Shown here: positions 8,029 through 16,630 of the stretch, one piece after another
Numbering within the stretch: the first letter of the stretch is position 1
Layout: each line of letters begins with the position of its first letter
Assembly: GCA_944389275.1 (NCBI GenBank)
Contig: CALXLT010000019.1
Coordinates: forward strand, 35,530 to 99,529
DNA length: 64,000 bases
Source of the DNA: an uncultured Spirochaetaceae bacterium
Lineage (GTDB): Bacteria; Spirochaetota; Spirochaetia; Sphaerochaetales; Sphaerochaetaceae
Direction: 5' to 3'
The notes under the pieces: model-generated
Database searches by the model: none
What the model saw: the letters and a program-made list of their open reading frames with translations, nothing else
What the model was told of the DNA's origin: nothing
Made by a program: the position numbers and the translations under genes

Positions 8029-8513
8029 TGGATGTCTTCGATCTCATCCTCGAGGCTGTGGAGAACAGCGTTGAGGCAGGGGCCGGCCAGATAAAGGTCG
8101 CTGTCGATGCCGAGGATGGGGGATGCAGGGTGTGCGTCGAGGACGATGGAAGCGCTCGGATTCCTGACGATCCGTTCAGTCCGGGATGCACCGTCAAGGG
8201 GCGCGGCAGGGGTTATGGCCTGAGCAGGATCCATGACATCTCGGAAGGCCGGTGCTCCCTTGGAAGGGAAGGCGGAAGGACGCTCCTCAGGTTCTCGCTA
8301 GGCGGGCTGTGGCAGCGATGCGGGCTTTCCGACCAGCTTCTGCCCTTGTTCCTTTTTCCTGCAGATATATCGTTGACGATCAATAGATCCGGGAAGAGCT
8401 TCACGCTCTCTACCGGGGAGCTCAGGGAGCGCGACGCGTTTCCTGATAGAGCCGGAGCCATCGGGAGATTCCGGAAGATGGTGAGGCTGAAAGAAGGAGA
8501 GATCTATGGCTAA
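8028..8513 (+). CDS. Histidine-kinase-like ATP-binding protein of the hydrogenase operon
   Basis: A 161-residue protein consisting mainly of a GHKL/HATPase_c ATP-binding fold with no phosphorylatable His domain. The N-box is LILEAVENSVEAGA, followed by VCVEDDGS (G1-like) and GRGYGLSRI (G2-like); the last third has no motif I recognise. Proteins like this occur between the NuoE-like and ferredoxin-like genes of hydrogenase operons in Clostridia and relatives. The ATG at 8028 overlaps the upstream stop, and the 3' end overlaps the next start, so translation is probably coupled. Its role is not known to me; regulation or assembly of the complex is conceivable. Confidence 0.82.
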   Translation: MDVFDLILEAVENSVEAGAGQIKVAVDAEDGGCRVCVEDDGSARIPDDPFSPGCTVKGRGRGYGLSRIHDISEGRCSLGREGGRTLLRFSLGGLWQRCGLSDQLLPLFLFPADISLTINRSGKSFTLSTGELRERDAFPDRAGAIGRFRKMVRLKEGEIYG

Positions 8514-8883
8514 GCTTTCGCTTTCCGAACTTCGCAGCATCAGAGAGCGCGAGGAGAGGAATCTGAAGAAGCGCGATATCCACGGCCGCACTGTCCATGT
8601 GGTTGTCGCAATGGGAACCTCCGGCATCAACGCCGGAGCGAAGGTGACCCTCAATGCTATCGCCGATGAGGTTGAGAAGCAGGGTCTTGGGAATGTCATC
8701 ATAACGCAGACTGGTTCGGCTTACCCGAATCCTGAGCCTGTCGTAGAGGTATTCACGCCCAAAGATGGGCTAGTGGTCTACGGTTCTGTCGATAAGGATG
8801 CTGCAATCCGCATCGTATCCGAGCATCTTGTTGGCGGCAAGATCGTCGAGGATAAGAAGATCGAGCTGAAGGAAGAGGAGTAG
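8506..8883 (+). CDS. Thioredoxin-like ferredoxin homologue lacking all cysteines
   Basis: A 125-residue protein that aligns with the small [2Fe-2S] thioredoxin-like ferredoxin usually encoded just before NuoF-like hydrogenase subunits. The fold is recognisable: an N-terminal LSELRSIREREE helix, VHVVVAMGTSGINAGA, ITQTGSAYPNPEPVVEV, and a C-terminal VVYGSVDKDAAIRIVSEHL. The cysteine-bearing blocks of the family, GTCGxxxGA and QTGCxGxC, read GTSG and QTGSAYPN here, and there is no cysteine in the whole protein. It therefore cannot hold a classical [2Fe-2S] cluster and may be a structural subunit. Start ATG 8506 follows GGAGAG and overlaps the upstream gene by 8 bases. The following hydB has a cysteine-complete version of the same fold at its N-terminus. 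Confidence 0.85.
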   Translation: MAKLSLSELRSIREREERNLKKRDIHGRTVHVVVAMGTSGINAGAKVTLNAIADEVEKQGLGNVIITQTGSAYPNPEPVVEVFTPKDGLVVYGSVDKDAAIRIVSEHLVGGKIVEDKKIELKEEE

Positions 8884-8886
8884 GAA

Positions 8887-10674
8887 ATGGGTTTCAAGAA
8901 CTATATTCTCGTATGCGGAGGCACAGGATGCGAGTCATCCCGCTCCGATCAGATCTATCATGCGCTTATAGATGAGGCCCAGGCGCAGGGCGTTTCAGAT
9001 CAGGTCCAGGTCATCAAGACAGGCTGCTTCGGATTCTGCGAGCAGGGACCTATCGTCAAGATCCTTCCTGAGGATTCCTTCTACGTGCAGGTCAAGCCTG
9101 AGGACGCCAAGGAGCTTATCGCGGAGCATGTGATAAAGGGCCGCGAGGTGACGAGGCTGCTTTACAACAAGGCTCCAAGGAAGGCCTATGAGGAAGTCGA
9201 GGACATCAAGTTCTACCAGAAGCAGCTCAGGATCGTGCTCCGCAACTGCGGCTCGATCGATCCGGAGAATATCGATGAGTATATCGCAGCTGACGGATAC
9301 AAGGCTCTTGAGAAGGTCCTCTTCGAGATGACCCCAGACCAGGTAATCGACGAGCTCAAGACCGCGGGGCTCAGAGGCCGTGGCGGCGCGGGATTCCCGA
9401 CATGGATGAAGTGGAACTTCACCAAGCAGGCGGAAGGCGACGAGAAGTATGTCGTCTGCAATGCCGATGAGGGAGATCCGGGCGCGTACATGGACCGCTC
9501 CACGCTTGAGGGCGATCCGCACTCCGTACTTGAGGCAATGACGATCTGCGGACACACGATCGGAGCCCACCATGGCTATATCTACATCCGCGCTGAGTAT
9601 CCTCTCGCGATCCATCGCCTTGAGGTCGCCATGAAGCAGGCCAGGGAATATGGGCTTCTCGGAAAGGATATCCTCGGTTCAGGATTCGATTATGATATCG
9701 AGATCAGGCTTGGCGCCGGCGCCTTCGTCTGCGGCGAGGAGACAGCTCTGCTGCAGTCCATCGAAGGACACAGGGGCATGCCTCAGCCGCGTCCGCCATT
9801 CCCGGCAGTCAAGGGACTCTGGGGCAAGCCGACTGTCATCAACAACGTCGAGACGTGGGCTAACGTCGCCCAGATCATCAACAAGGGCGGCGCGTGGTTC
9901 GCTTCTATCGGTACCGCTGACAGCCATGGAACAAAGGTCTTCGCCCTTACCGGAAAGATCTGCAACTCCGGCCTCGTAGAGGTCCCGATGGGCACGACGC
10001 TTCGTGAGATCGTCTATGATATCGGCGGCGGCATAGCCCATGGCAAGAAGTTCAAGGCTGTCCAGACCGGCGGTCCTTCAGGCGGTGTCATTACGGAGGA
10101 GAACCTCGATACTCCTATCGACTTCGGAGGACTCCAGAAGATCGGCTCGATGATGGGCTCTGGCGGAATGATCGTCATGGACGAGGATGACTGTATCGTC
10201 GACGTCGCCAAGTTCTATCTCAACTTCACCGTTGATGAGTCCTGCGGAAAGTGCGCCCCATGCCGTATCGGCGGCAAGAGCCTCTGCAATATCCTTGAGA
10301 AGATCACGCAGGGCAAGGGCGAGCCTGAGGATATCAAGCAGATACAGCAGATCGCGCATGCTATGAGGATTGGCTCGCTCTGTGCCCTTGGCCAGACAGC
10401 GCCGAACCCTGTCCTTTCCAGCCTTAGGTATTTCCCTGAGGAGTACCAGGCGCACATCCATGACAAGAAGTGCCCGTCTGGAAAGTGCAAGAAGCTCATA
10501 AGCTATGAGATCAATCCTTCCAAGTGCATCGGATGCACGGCTTGCTCCCGCAAGTGTCCTGTCGGTGCCATTTCCGGTGAGGTCAAGAAGCCTCATAAGA
10601 TCAATGGCAATGTCTGTATCAAGTGCGGAGTCTGCAAGGAAACCTGCAAGTTCAGCGCAATCGAGATTCACTAG
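8887..10674 (+). CDS. hydB: NuoF-like subunit of the NAD-linked [FeFe]-hydrogenase
   Basis: A 595-residue flavin and iron-sulfur subunit that exchanges electrons with NAD(H), and with ferredoxin in bifurcating enzymes. In order: an N-terminal [2Fe-2S] thioredoxin-like domain (CGGTGC and KTGCFGFC, residues 10-56); the FMN/NADH domain with GLRGRGGAGFPTWMKW near 160 and CNADEGDPGAYMDR near 195; the SLBB region; the [4Fe-4S] site CGKCAPCRIG near 455; and a C-terminal two-cluster ferredoxin (CIGCTACSRKC and CIKCGVCKETC). A clear GGAG site precedes ATG 8887. It lies between the ferredoxin-like gene and hydA. Bifurcation is from family knowledge and not proven by sequence. Confidence 0.96.
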   Translation: MGFKNYILVCGGTGCESSRSDQIYHALIDEAQAQGVSDQVQVIKTGCFGFCEQGPIVKILPEDSFYVQVKPEDAKELIAEHVIKGREVTRLLYNKAPRKAYEEVEDIKFYQKQLRIVLRNCGSIDPENIDEYIAADGYKALEKVLFEMTPDQVIDELKTAGLRGRGGAGFPTWMKWNFTKQAEGDEKYVVCNADEGDPGAYMDRSTLEGDPHSVLEAMTICGHTIGAHHGYIYIRAEYPLAIHRLEVAMKQAREYGLLGKDILGSGFDYDIEIRLGAGAFVCGEETALLQSIEGHRGMPQPRPPFPAVKGLWGKPTVINNVETWANVAQIINKGGAWFASIGTADSHGTKVFALTGKICNSGLVEVPMGTTLREIVYDIGGGIAHGKKFKAVQTGGPSGGVITEENLDTPIDFGGLQKIGSMMGSGGMIVMDEDDCIVDVAKFYLNFTVDESCGKCAPCRIGGKSLCNILEKITQGKGEPEDIKQIQQIAHAMRIGSLCALGQTAPNPVLSSLRYFPEEYQAHIHDKKCPSGKCKKLISYEINPSKCIGCTACSRKCPVGAISGEVKKPHKINGNVCIKCGVCKETCKFSAIEIH

Positions 10675-10684
10675 GAGGCTTTGA

Positions 10685-12430
10685 ATGATTCATCTAACCA
10701 TACAGGGAATAGAAGTTGAGGTTGCAGAGGGAACAACCGTCCTCGAGGCCGCTAGGAAGGCAGGCATCAGGATCCCGACCCTTTGCTATCACCCGGATCT
10801 CAAGCCATTCGGCTCATGCGGGCTCTGTGTCTGCAAGCAGGAAGGATCTGCCAAGATCATCCGCGCGTGCTCGACTCCTGCTGCCGAGGGCATGAGGATC
10901 ATCACTCATGACCAGGATCTCTATGAGGTGAGGAGGACCATCCTCGAGCTGACGATGAGCACCCACCCATCCTCATGCCTCCTGTGCACGAAGAACAACA
11001 AGTGCGAGCTCCAGAAGCTTGCTATTGAATATGGCGTTCGCGAGCAGCCGTTCGAGATCCGCCTCGCTGAGGATAAGAAGGACCGCTCCACTGGCGCTGT
11101 CGTCCTTGATCCTGAGAAGTGCATCAAGTGCGGACGCTGCGTGCAGGTCTGCCAGGGCCTCCAGGGAGTATATGCTCTCGAGTTCATCGGACGCGGTGAC
11201 AAGACCACGATGAGCCCGGCTGCGTCCCTTCCTCTTGGCTCCTCTCCATGCATCAAGTGCGGCCAGTGTATAACGCATTGCCCGGTCGGCGCCATCTACG
11301 AGCAGGATCAGACAGATGATCTGATGAAGGCGATCGCCGATCCTGAGAAAGTCGTTGCCGTGCAGATCGCTCCTGCTGTAAGGGTCGCCATCGGCGAGGA
11401 ATTCGGCATGAAGCCAGGCGAGGTATCTACAGGAAAGCTCTATACAGCTCTCCGCCGCCTTGGAATCGATTATGTCTTCGATACCAACTTCGGCGCTGAT
11501 CTCACGATCATGGAAGAGGGCTATGAGCTTCTCGGAAGGATCAAGAACGGTGGCGTGATGCCTCAGATCACATCCTGCTGCCCAGGCTGGATCGATTATG
11601 TAGAGGAGTATTACCCGGAGCTTCTGGATAATCTCTCCTCCGCAAAGAGCCCGATGATGATGCAGGGCGCCATCACCAAGACGTACTGGAGCGAGAAGGC
11701 CGGGATAGACAAGAAGAACATCTATTCCGTGGCTATCATGCCATGTACGGCGAAGAAGCATGAGATCAGAAGGGATGGCGAGCATGCCTCCTCTTCCGGC
11801 TGCTATGATGTAGACCTTGTGCTCACGACAAGGGAGCTTGCGCGCCTTATCCACTCACGCGGCCTTGATTTCGCGTCATTGCCAGAGAGCGAGGCTGATA
11901 GCCCGATCGGCGAGTACACCGGAGCCGGGACGATCTTCGGCGTTACCGGAGGCGTCATGGAGGCAGCTCTCCGCACGGCCTACTATGGCCTTACGGGAAA
12001 GGATCTTGCCGATCCTGAGATCAAGCTCGTGCGCGGCATGGATGAGGTCAAGCGCGGCGAGGTCGATGTGAACGGCAGGAAGGTCCGTGTAGCTATCGTC
12101 CACGGCATGAGCAATGCCAAGGCCCTTCTGGAGAAGATCAAGGCAGATAAGGCTGCCGGAAAGGAAAGCGATCTTGACTTCATTGAGATCATGGCCTGCC
12201 GTGGCGGCTGTATCGCTGGCGGTGGACAGCCCTACGGCACCGATGATGAGGTCAGGGCGGAAAGGATCGCAGGACTCTACACAGATGACGAGAAGTCCGC
12301 GAAGAGATGCTCGCATCAGAATCCTTCCATCCAGAAGCTTTACAAGGAGTACCTTGGAGAGCCGCTTTCGGAGAAGGCCCATCATCTGCTCCACACGGAG
12401 TACCATCAGATACCTATCTACAAGGACTGA
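10685..12430 (+). CDS. hydA: [FeFe]-hydrogenase catalytic subunit
   Basis: A 581-residue cytoplasmic [FeFe]-hydrogenase that makes or consumes H2. The N-terminal [2Fe-2S] domain has CGLCVC, followed by a His-type cluster region, then two [4Fe-4S] motifs (CIKCGRCVQVC near 141 and CIKCGQCITHC near 191). The H-cluster motifs are TSCCPGW (about 296), MPCTAKKHE (about 352) and MACRGGCIAGGGQP (about 502). The domain order is that of trimeric bifurcating-type HydA, and C-terminal residues after 540 form a short tail. The gene is last in its operon and is followed by a terminator. Maturation genes hydE, hydF and hydG are not in the window. Confidence 0.97.
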   Translation: MIHLTIQGIEVEVAEGTTVLEAARKAGIRIPTLCYHPDLKPFGSCGLCVCKQEGSAKIIRACSTPAAEGMRIITHDQDLYEVRRTILELTMSTHPSSCLLCTKNNKCELQKLAIEYGVREQPFEIRLAEDKKDRSTGAVVLDPEKCIKCGRCVQVCQGLQGVYALEFIGRGDKTTMSPAASLPLGSSPCIKCGQCITHCPVGAIYEQDQTDDLMKAIADPEKVVAVQIAPAVRVAIGEEFGMKPGEVSTGKLYTALRRLGIDYVFDTNFGADLTIMEEGYELLGRIKNGGVMPQITSCCPGWIDYVEEYYPELLDNLSSAKSPMMMQGAITKTYWSEKAGIDKKNIYSVAIMPCTAKKHEIRRDGEHASSSGCYDVDLVLTTRELARLIHSRGLDFASLPESEADSPIGEYTGAGTIFGVTGGVMEAALRTAYYGLTGKDLADPEIKLVRGMDEVKRGEVDVNGRKVRVAIVHGMSNAKALLEKIKADKAAGKESDLDFIEIMACRGGCIAGGGQPYGTDDEVRAERIAGLYTDDEKSAKRCSHQNPSIQKLYKEYLGEPLSEKAHHLLHTEYHQIPIYKD

Positions 12431-12445
12431 TGCTGAACGCAACAA

Positions 12446-12478
12446 GGGAAGGCTGCTTCACGGCAGCCTTTCCTTTTT
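12446..12478 (+). terminator. Rho-independent terminator of the hydrogenase operon
   Basis: GGGAAGGCTGC pairs with GCAGCCTTTCC (one bulged base) around a short TTCACG loop, followed by TTTTT at 12474-12478. Confidence 0.8.
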
Positions 12479-12535
12479 CCTCGGCATATGCAAGAGGAAG
12501 CTGTCATCGGCAGAGGAGGCCGACGCAAAGCAAGA

Positions 12536-12559
12536 GCGAGGAGGCTTAACGCTCCTCGC
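12536..12559 (-). terminator. Hairpin downstream of the MFS transporter gene
   Basis: GCGAGGAG (12536-12543) and CTCCTCGC (12552-12559) form an 8-bp stem 40 bases past the stop of the minus-strand MFS gene. The U-run on that strand is poor, so termination is only probable. The rest of 12480-12599 shows nothing else. Confidence 0.45.
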
Positions 12560-12599
12560 CCGCATTCTTTCCAATAGCCAGATCACACTTCAGCCGCGA

Positions 12600-13748
12600 T
12601 CATGATTTCCTGATCAATGCCGGGAATCCCACAATCGCCGCCAGGGCCAGCACCGCGCACAGGAATGGCATCGAGAAGCCATATCCGAATATATCGATAG
12701 CTTTGCCGAACGCGGCGTTGAATATGACATCAAGGATGCTTGCAATGCTTATCGCGATCGTTGTCACCCTTGCGCCGAGCGAGAGCGGCACATACCTTCT
12801 GAAAAGCGATACGGTCGTCGGATAGACAATGGATATGCCAAAGCCGACGAAGAACAGCAGCGGCAGGATATCCGACGAGAACACGATGGAAGAGAACACG
12901 AATCCCGCGATTATTGATAGCAGGACCATCCTTCCAGCCCCGACTTTATCAATGACAGGGGAGAGGATGAGGCGTCCGGACATTATTCCAGCTGAGTAGA
13001 GCGCGAGGCCCAGCCCAACATTCTCCGCTGATAGCTTCAGGTATTCCGTGCCATAGAGCATTATATAGTTCGTTATTCCATGCTCTGTGATCGTATACAG
13101 TCCCAGCGAGATGGTTATAAGGATAAGCGGCATATAGCGGATGCCTGACTTCTCCTTCCTGCCTGCGCCTTCATCACTGATCCTCATATCGGTTCCCATA
13201 TCCATCCGTAGGACCGCGAGGAACAGCGGTATCAGCAGCACGGCGAGGGATATGAGGACTCCATGCCATACTGCCACGCTTGACGCGTAGCGGGTGAGTA
13301 TGAGCTGTGAGCCTGATGTGCCGATTCCCTGCAGGAAGAAGAGTATGCTCAGGTACATGAGGCTCCTGGATGGAGGGAATGTGTCTGAGAGCAGGTTGAT
13401 TGTCGTGTTCAGCAGCGTTGAGATCCCAAGCGACAGGAAGAATCCTATGATGAGTATGGGGAACGCGCTTCCGAATACAAGAAGGACCTCCGACAGGGCA
13501 AGGGCAGCTATGAATGCCGCCATCGCCTTCTTCCTTCCTATCTTATCGAGGATCATGCCGCCGAACAGGAGGCATGTGAGATTTCCTAGATAGCTTGCCG
13601 AGACAATCACTCCTACCTGCGCTGTAGAGAAGCCGAACACAGCTGTGAAGAGGGGAGTGAATATTCCCCTGAGCGCGTCATTCACGCCCAGGAGAACCAT
13701 CAGCAGCGCTGATATCATGAACAATAGGCTAGTCCTGCTCGCTTTCAT
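12600..13748 (-). CDS. MFS transporter
   Basis: A 382-residue major facilitator superfamily protein with about twelve hydrophobic segments. The cytoplasmic loop GMILDKIGRKKAMAAF between helices 2 and 3 is the MFS signature, and a similar block follows in the second half (SPVIDKVGAGRMV). Length is typical. It is the last gene of the minus-strand operon that encodes a YesPQ-type ABC importer and a GH105 hydrolase, starting 2 bases after the GH105 stop. It may take up or export a sugar acid or monosaccharide released by that pathway; the substrate cannot be read from sequence. MFS assignment is firm. Confidence 0.85.
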   Translation of the reverse strand: MKASRTSLLFMISALLMVLLGVNDALRGIFTPLFTAVFGFSTAQVGVIVSASYLGNLTCLLFGGMILDKIGRKKAMAAFIAALALSEVLLVFGSAFPILIIGFFLSLGISTLLNTTINLLSDTFPPSRSLMYLSILFFLQGIGTSGSQLILTRYASSVAVWHGVLISLAVLLIPLFLAVLRMDMGTDMRISDEGAGRKEKSGIRYMPLILITISLGLYTITEHGITNYIMLYGTEYLKLSAENVGLGLALYSAGIMSGRLILSPVIDKVGAGRMVLLSIIAGFVFSSIVFSSDILPLLFFVGFGISIVYPTTVSLFRRYVPLSLGARVTTIAISIASILDVIFNAAFGKAIDIFGYGFSMPFLCAVLALAAIVGFPALIRKS

Positions 13749-13750
13749 GA

Positions 13751-14842
13751 TCAGTCAAGCGCTTCCATGAGGAACAGCATGGCCATGGCCTGTCCGTACG
13801 GCATCGGATGGATCGGGATCTCCCTGTAGAAGTCCTGGGTCTCCCTCCCCATCGGAGTGCCGTATGAGCACTTCTGGAGTATGCCGTTGTCATCGATGCA
13901 GTCAAGCAGGGCAGGAAGTGCCTTCTCCGCGGTCTCCTTGTACTTCGGATCAAGCAGCCCCATGTTGATCCCCTTGAGGATTCCATAACCGAAGCCAGCC
14001 GTGCAGCTTGACTCAAGGTATGAGCCCTCGTCATCGTGATCGAGAAGGGTATGCCATAATCCAGACTTATCCTGCAGCTTTGCCACCGCATCGACCTGCC
14101 TGGTGAGCACCGTCGAGACGTAGCGCCTTAGGCTTGGCTTGAGCGAGAGGATCTCATCGAAGAGAGGAAGGGCTATAGTCGCCCAGCTGTTGCCCCTTCC
14201 CCAGTATGCCCCTGAGAAGTGGTCATTGCGCTTGAACGAGTAGCCATGGTACCAAAGTCCGGTAATCGGGTCCGCGAGGTGCTCTATATGCAGGAGAAGC
14301 TGGTATTCGCTCTCTTCCTTGTAGTCATCGCGGCCGAGGATCCTTCCCATGTTCGCGAGAGGGAGCACGCTCATCATCAGGGTATCATCCCAAAGCTCTC
14401 CTTCGTTCACGTCATCCGTTGTCCTGTGCTGGAAGCCACCTTCCGGAGTCCTGTCCAGACCACCCTCGAAGAGCCACTTTGTCCACTCGTCAGCAACTTC
14501 CATGTATTTCTTGCTGCCTGTGTACTCGGCAAGGTAGGAGAGCGCGAGGATAGGAGCCATCGTGTTGACGTTCTTGCCTGGAAGCCCGAACTCGATCCGC
14601 TGGTCATAGTAAGAGGTGAGCATCGAGAGGTATTTCTCATCCTTGGTCTTCTCGAAGAGCTTCCAGAGCCCGAAGAGGCCGACCCCCTGGGTCCATTCCC
14701 AGAACTTATAGCGTTCCCTGTTCTCGACTCCCTTGCCAAGCTTGCCTGAATTGTAATCCGGGTCATCTTCCTGATAAAGCACAGGAAGAAAGCCCTTGAT
14801 GAGCGTGTCGAGCTTTGCTTCGATTATCTTTTTATCAATCAT
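13751..14842 (-). CDS. GH105 unsaturated rhamnogalacturonyl hydrolase
   Basis: A 363-residue cytoplasmic (alpha/alpha)6-barrel hydrolase of family GH105 (YesR/YteR-like). It removes the unsaturated galacturonic acid from the end of rhamnogalacturonan oligosaccharides made by lyases. Recognisable parts are YKFWEWTQGVGLFGLWKLFE, the block ELWDDTLMMSVLPLA with the probable catalytic Asp, and GAYWGRGNSWATIAL. No signal peptide is present. The ATG at 14842 overlaps the stop of the upstream permease gene (ATGA), so the genes are coupled. With the ABC importer it resembles Bacillus yesOPQR, which points to uptake and internal breakdown of pectin-derived oligosaccharides. Confidence 0.92.
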   Translation of the reverse strand: MIDKKIIEAKLDTLIKGFLPVLYQEDDPDYNSGKLGKGVENRERYKFWEWTQGVGLFGLWKLFEKTKDEKYLSMLTSYYDQRIEFGLPGKNVNTMAPILALSYLAEYTGSKKYMEVADEWTKWLFEGGLDRTPEGGFQHRTTDDVNEGELWDDTLMMSVLPLANMGRILGRDDYKEESEYQLLLHIEHLADPITGLWYHGYSFKRNDHFSGAYWGRGNSWATIALPLFDEILSLKPSLRRYVSTVLTRQVDAVAKLQDKSGLWHTLLDHDDEGSYLESSCTAGFGYGILKGINMGLLDPKYKETAEKALPALLDCIDDNGILQKCSYGTPMGRETQDFYREIPIHPMPYGQAMAMLFLMEALD

Positions 14843-15675
14843 CCCTTTACGCCTCCTGCTGAAACTCCTCCGATGATGTATCTCTGAAGAATGACGAATA
14901 TGATCGTCACTGGAATCATCGAGATAACCGACGCGCTGAGGATGCTGGACCAGTCAACTCCGGTGTTTCCGATGAAGTTCTTGATAGCGATCTGTATCGT
15001 GTAGTTCTTTTGGTCAGAGAGCACAAGAAGAGGAAGGATATAGTCGTTCCATCTCCACATGAATGAGAATATCGCCAGCGTCACGAATGTAGAGGATGCG
15101 AGAGGGGCCATCACGTATATGAACGTCTTCGCCTCCGGGCATCCGTCAATTCTCGCCGCCTCCACGAATGAGAGGGGTAGCTGCATGTACTGCTGTCTGA
15201 ACAGGAATATGCCTGTTGTTGTCGTGACGACAGGGAGGATTACTCCCCAGATGTTGTTGTACAGGCCGAACTCGCCGATAACCCATACCTGTGGCACCGT
15301 GAGCGTCTCGCCGGGAATGAGCGTTCCGAGAAGGAAGATGCCGAACACCAGGTTCGTGTACTTGATCTCATGACGGTATACCGCCAGGGCGTAGCCGCAC
15401 ATGCTGCTTATGACAAGCGTTATGAGCGTACCTACGATAGCAAGGAAGAAGCTATTGTAGACATAGCCCATGAATCCTCCTTCCATCACCGATGCATAAT
15501 GCTCAACGGTCGGATTGGCGCTGAACATGTGCAGAGGGTAGCGGAAGAGCTCGTTCGTCTGCTTGAATGATGAGCATACAAGCCAGACAATCGGGAATAT
15601 TACGGCAAGCGCGACGGCAATCGCGAGGATCGACATCGGCACTGATTTTGTATTCTTCGTGAGTTTGCGAGCCAT
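14839..15675 (-). CDS. Carbohydrate ABC transporter permease (MalG/YesQ type)
   Basis: A 278-residue inner-membrane permease with six predicted helices, of the MalG family that moves sugars or oligosaccharides across the cytoplasmic membrane. The EAA loop is EAARIDGCPEAKTFIYVMAP near residue 190, which contacts the ATPase. The C-terminus, IIGGVSAGGVKG, is characteristic of the family. It overlaps its neighbours on both sides by one to four bases in an operon with a binding protein, a MalF-type permease and GH105. No ATPase gene is in the operon; such importers commonly use a shared MsmX-type ATPase encoded elsewhere. Confidence 0.93.
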   Translation of the reverse strand: MARKLTKNTKSVPMSILAIAVALAVIFPIVWLVCSSFKQTNELFRYPLHMFSANPTVEHYASVMEGGFMGYVYNSFFLAIVGTLITLVISSMCGYALAVYRHEIKYTNLVFGIFLLGTLIPGETLTVPQVWVIGEFGLYNNIWGVILPVVTTTTGIFLFRQQYMQLPLSFVEAARIDGCPEAKTFIYVMAPLASSTFVTLAIFSFMWRWNDYILPLLVLSDQKNYTIQIAIKNFIGNTGVDWSSILSASVISMIPVTIIFVILQRYIIGGVSAGGVKG

Positions 15676-16565
15676 TAGTTGTCACCTCCACCATTACTGA
15701 ACTTGAACTGCGCGTACGCGATGAGCGCGAATATGATCATGACGATGAATGATATTGCGGAAGCGTAGCCGTACTGCATCGAGTTGAAGCCTCTGTCGAA
15801 GATATACTGGATGATGAAGACAGTCTTGATGCCAGGACCGCCCTGCGTGATACCCTGGACAAGGGCGTATTCCTTGAGGAGGTTGACCGTGGCGAGCAGG
15901 ACCGCGAGGAACGTGGTAGGCGCAAGCATCGGTATGGTTATCTTCAGGAATGTCTGCGTTGACGTGCAGCCATCTATCGAGGCGGCTTCATAGAGATCAT
16001 TGCTTATGCTCTTTATTCCGCCGATGAAGATGATCATATAGAAACCTGTAGACGCCCAGTTCGACGCGAAGCTGATGACGAATGTCGCGAGATATGGGTT
16101 GAGCGCCCATTCAAGACGAGTTCCTCCAAGGCTTGTTATCAGATAGTTCACAAGGCCATATTCCGCGCTGAACATCCAGTTGATCGTGATACCTACAACC
16201 AGTGACGAGAGCAGGACCGGTATGTATACTAGCGTTCTCGCAAAACCTTTTCCCACTACCCTGTCGCTGCAGAGAAGCGCTGCGATGAGAAGAGGGATGA
16301 TGACCTTGAAGGGCAGAGAGAAGAGCGTGTAGACGAATGTCCTGCCTAGAGCCCCCCAGAAGTTGTTATCCTTGAAGAGGTTTATGTAGTTCTTCAGTCC
16401 GATAAAGTTCATTGTCTTCCAACCGTCGAAATCAGTGAACGAGAACGCGATGCTGAGCACGAGCGGAACGAGGAAGAATATAGTGAAAAGAATTACGGAA
16501 GGGGCGACGAATCCCCAGAATGCTATCTTAAGCCGCCTGCTTCCTACTGTAGTAGACTTTCCCAT
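15675..16565 (-). CDS. Carbohydrate ABC transporter permease (MalF/YesP type)
   Basis: A 296-residue inner-membrane permease of the MalF/UgpA family, forming the heterodimeric channel with the next gene. Six hydrophobic segments are visible, and the EAA loop reads EAASIDGCTSTQTFLKITIP near residue 200. The N-terminal FWGFVAPSVILFTIFFLVPL helix is typical. It ends in a TAATG overlap with the following permease start. A perfect 11-bp hairpin lies between it and the upstream binding-protein gene, a usual arrangement for keeping the binding protein in excess. Substrate is probably a rhamnogalacturonan oligosaccharide, from context. Confidence 0.93.
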   Translation of the reverse strand: MGKSTTVGSRRLKIAFWGFVAPSVILFTIFFLVPLVLSIAFSFTDFDGWKTMNFIGLKNYINLFKDNNFWGALGRTFVYTLFSLPFKVIIPLLIAALLCSDRVVGKGFARTLVYIPVLLSSLVVGITINWMFSAEYGLVNYLITSLGGTRLEWALNPYLATFVISFASNWASTGFYMIIFIGGIKSISNDLYEAASIDGCTSTQTFLKITIPMLAPTTFLAVLLATVNLLKEYALVQGITQGGPGIKTVFIIQYIFDRGFNSMQYGYASAISFIVMIIFALIAYAQFKFSNGGGDN

Positions 16566-16587
16566 GTTTCATTTCTCCAGAAACGGA

Positions 16588-16614
16588 CTCATCCGGGAAA
16601 TCATCCCGGATGAG
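16588..16614 (-). promoter_or_regulatory. Intercistronic hairpin between binding protein and permease genes
   Basis: CTCATCCGGGA and TCCCGGATGAG form a perfect 11-bp stem with a 5-base loop in the 65-base gap between the ABC binding-protein and first permease genes. On the minus strand there is no long U-run, so it probably acts as an RNA stabiliser or a partial terminator. Confidence 0.7.
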
Positions 16615-16630
16615 ATAGATCTTTTGCTTA

